Notes under the pieces: model-generated
The model's database searches: none
What the model was told of the DNA's origin: nothing
The model's input: only the letters and a program-made list of their open reading frames with translations
Translations under genes and position numbers: made by a program
In this document: in pieces, positions 61,931-64,000 of the stretch
Numbering within the stretch: the stretch's first letter is position 1
Layout of the letters: every line of letters starts with the position of its first letter
DNA from: Pontederia crassipes
Taxonomy: Eukaryota > Streptophyta > Magnoliopsida > Commelinales > Pontederiaceae
DNA: 64,000 nucleotides
Assembly: GCA_030549335.1 (NCBI GenBank)
Contig: CM060198.1
Location: forward strand, 60,819,953-60,883,952
Direction: 5' to 3'

Positions 61931-62410
61931 TTATTATTAAATGTACCGACGAATATAGATTTTGGAATTATCGAGAAATTTAAATTCGTCGATAATTTCG
62001 AAGGCTAGACCCGTCGATAATTATATATATAATAATATATGTGTGATAATATACATATATATTTAATATTTTATTTTTAAATTTACTGACGGGTATAGCC
62101 TTCGGAATTACCGATGGAGTTAAATGTCTCGGTAATTTCAAAGGCTATACCCAACTCTAAATAATATTTTAATATTATATATAGTATAAGATAAAATATT
62201 TGATTAATATTTTATTACTATTTTTACTCATGGGTCAACCCTTCGGTAATATGGACGGTATTCGTCGGTATTACCAAAGGATACACCCATCGATAATTCA
62301 TATTTTAATATATAATATAATATATATGATTAATATGTTAATATTATAGTTATCGACCGGTACACCTTCGGTATTACCGATGAATATTCACCCATCGATA
62401 ATACTAAAGG
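61931..62410. repeat. Right part of outer CACTA subterminal repeats
   Basis: Continues the repeat unit cut at 54435 (TTATTATTAAATGTACCGACGA). Later units are increasingly diverged, with GTATTACCGATGAATATTC and CCATCGATAAT motifs in both orientations. Confidence 0.65.
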
Positions 62411-63017
62411 ATGATTTCATCACTAAGTCAGGAAGTCTAATTTTTTCCCACCTAATATTCCCTCGCTCTCCCCCTCTCCCCCTCTCCCTACTCGTTCCCG
62501 TCCCCTCTCTCTCTCCCTATATCTCTCTCTCCTTCCCCCCTCTCACCAGCTATCTCTCTCTCCTTCTCTCCCTCTCTCTTCCATGACTTCGGCGACCTCT
62601 GACGAGTCTAGGGATCCCGGCTCCGGCCGCCCTCATCATCTCCCTCTCTCTTGACTCTAGCCGTTGAATCCGCATTGACGACCGAACTCGGCACACAAGT
62701 GATCGGATCTGACATACAGGCGGCTGATCCGGTGCACAGGCGGTCGGATCCTGCACCGTCGGATCAGTCGGCTGTGCGCCAGATCTGATACCAGGCATCC
62801 GGATCCATCACCAGGCGCCCGGATCCGACGACTCCGGTGACCAACGATTCCTTCCACTCTCCCTCTCGGCAAGATCTGACGTCAGTGATCGGATCCATCG
62901 GATCCAGCCACAGACGTCCAATTTCTTTTATATTTAAAATCAAAGTTTCCAACGGACATTCCACTCGCAAACTTCGATGGGGAAGACTCCTGTCGGACCT
63001 TTCGAACTTTTAACCCC
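62411..63017. other. CT-rich then GC-rich spacer
   Basis: A pyrimidine tract (62455-62580) is followed by GC-rich sequence with repeated GGATCCG/CGGATC motifs. It resembles in style, but not closely in sequence, the leader of the hAT element at 12240-12500, so it may be another transposon promoter region. No credible frame. Confidence 0.4.
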
Positions 63018-63618
63018 AGACTACGAACTTCATTTTTTGGGTATCTAAACTATCGCAATTTTTTCAGTTTGATCATTCCATCCAATTTCATCGACTTCTC
63101 CATTATTTTTTATTTTTCACATTTATGAAAAGTTCATTATACCCCTACTCTGAATTGAATTCTATTTTTATATAAAATAATATATAAAAATAAAAATAAA
63201 AATAATTAAAAAAAGAAAAATACCATGTGGAGGGGGCTCGCCACCCCCCTCTTCGTCGACCTGCGTCGTCGACGACGACGGGGGGCCCACCCCCACCCCT
63301 CTTTTCCTACGCCGAGAAAGAGAAATAGGGCCCCCCTCTTTCCATGCGTCGGGAAAGAGAAGAGGGGGTGGGGGGGTCGCCGCCCCCATAGGTCGACGAA
63401 GAAGTCCCCCTCCACGTGGTATTTTTTTTTATTTTTAATTATTTTTATATTTATTATTATATATTATTTTATGTAAAAATAGAATTCAATTCAGAACATG
63501 GGTATAATGAACTTTTCATAAATGCAAAAAATAAAAAATAAGGGAGAAGTCGACGGAAGAACCAAACTAAAAAAATCGTGATAGTTTAGGTACCGAAAGA
63601 ATGAAATTCGTAGTCTAT
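63018..63618. mobile_element. Large foldback element with GC-rich core
   Basis: A near-palindrome of about 600 bp: AGACTACGAACTTC at 63018 is mirrored by the complement ending at 63618. Arms are about 295 bp, and the inner 200 bp are very GC-rich (runs of G and C around CCACGTGGAGGGGG). The right side carries about 56 bp more of the family terminus (to 63674) that the left lacks. Related to 50434-50845. Confidence 0.8.
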
Positions 63619-63674
63619 GGTTAGATGTGATAATTCGCGATAGTTTAGAGATAGTTAAAGGAAATAACCCTAAA

Positions 63675-64000
63675 ATTAAATATATTAATATTAATTTATT
63701 ATATATCTTTGAAAATATTACTATATTAAAATAAGATTTCGAAAAACTCATCGAGTAGAGAGTGGTTTACTATTTTTCTAAATGAAATTAGAATAGTCTT
63801 TTTAATTTTAAAAATTGTCTCCAAAAATAGTCAATAATTTTTTTGAATAAAAAATCAACCCAATCCGAATCATTCTCACCCCTATTGAATTCAACTTCGA
63901 ATTCAATTCCTAATCTTAATCTAATTTAATTTTTCTAACTAATATCTTTTTCATATTCTCCTATTTCTAATTTAATTCTTTTTTCAAATTATCTGGATAA
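63675..64000. repeat. Dispersed repeat, second copy of 45180-45475
   Basis: Roughly 85-90% alike by eye from about 63715 to the window edge, where it is cut off. Class unknown. Confidence 0.65.

Overview
The window is nuclear DNA from a flowering plant, probably a non-grass monocot. Genes have introns, coding exons are GC-rich against AT-rich spacers, and wall-associated kinase (WAK) paralogues sit among many plant transposons. Everything here was read by eye from the sequence; no database search was run. The species cannot be named from the sequence alone.

Layout: 1-2618 carries the 5' part of a TMEM14/FAX-type membrane protein gene (minus strand), which runs off the left edge. A small terminal-repeat element lies at about 3.8-4.2 kb. 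At 5.3-9.2 kb is a complete 11-exon TOM1-type gene (minus), with a SINE in intron 8 and a GC-AG intron 4. At 12.0-12.7 kb is a hAT-like element. A single-exon P-class PPR gene (PPR336-like, mitochondrial) sits at 15.0-16.2 kb (minus).

From 16.7 to 48.2 kb all WAK genes are on the minus strand. WAK-A (16.7-20.4 kb) has a damaged EGF exon. Next come a PPR gene fragment, a truncated Copia element and WAK-A' (23.1-29.2 kb), a pseudogene whose first exon is split by a 4.9-kb Copia element with a 5-bp target duplication. WAK-B (31.6-34.6 kb) is intact. A 3.0-kb Mutator-like element and a SIRE-type LTR with gag remnant follow, then a WAK exon-1 fragment at 44.1-44.6 kb and intact WAK-C (45.6-48.2 kb). 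Shared flanks indicate that the original duplication unit was a PPR-WAK gene pair, later eroded.

From 48.2 kb to the end no host gene is recognised. The region holds a foldback element, a 276-bp CACTA miniature, and a 7.5-kb CACTA element with a Transposase_24-type gene, nested in the subterminal repeats of another CACTA-type element. It ends with a roughly 600-bp near-palindrome with a GC-rich core.

How the parts relate: WAK products would be plasma-membrane receptor kinases with a pectin/wall-binding ectodomain. The PPR protein would act in mitochondria, TOM1 in the tonoplast and FAX in an organelle or ER membrane. These are independent functions. What ties the window together is the recent duplication, gene conversion and transposon-driven decay of the WAK cluster.
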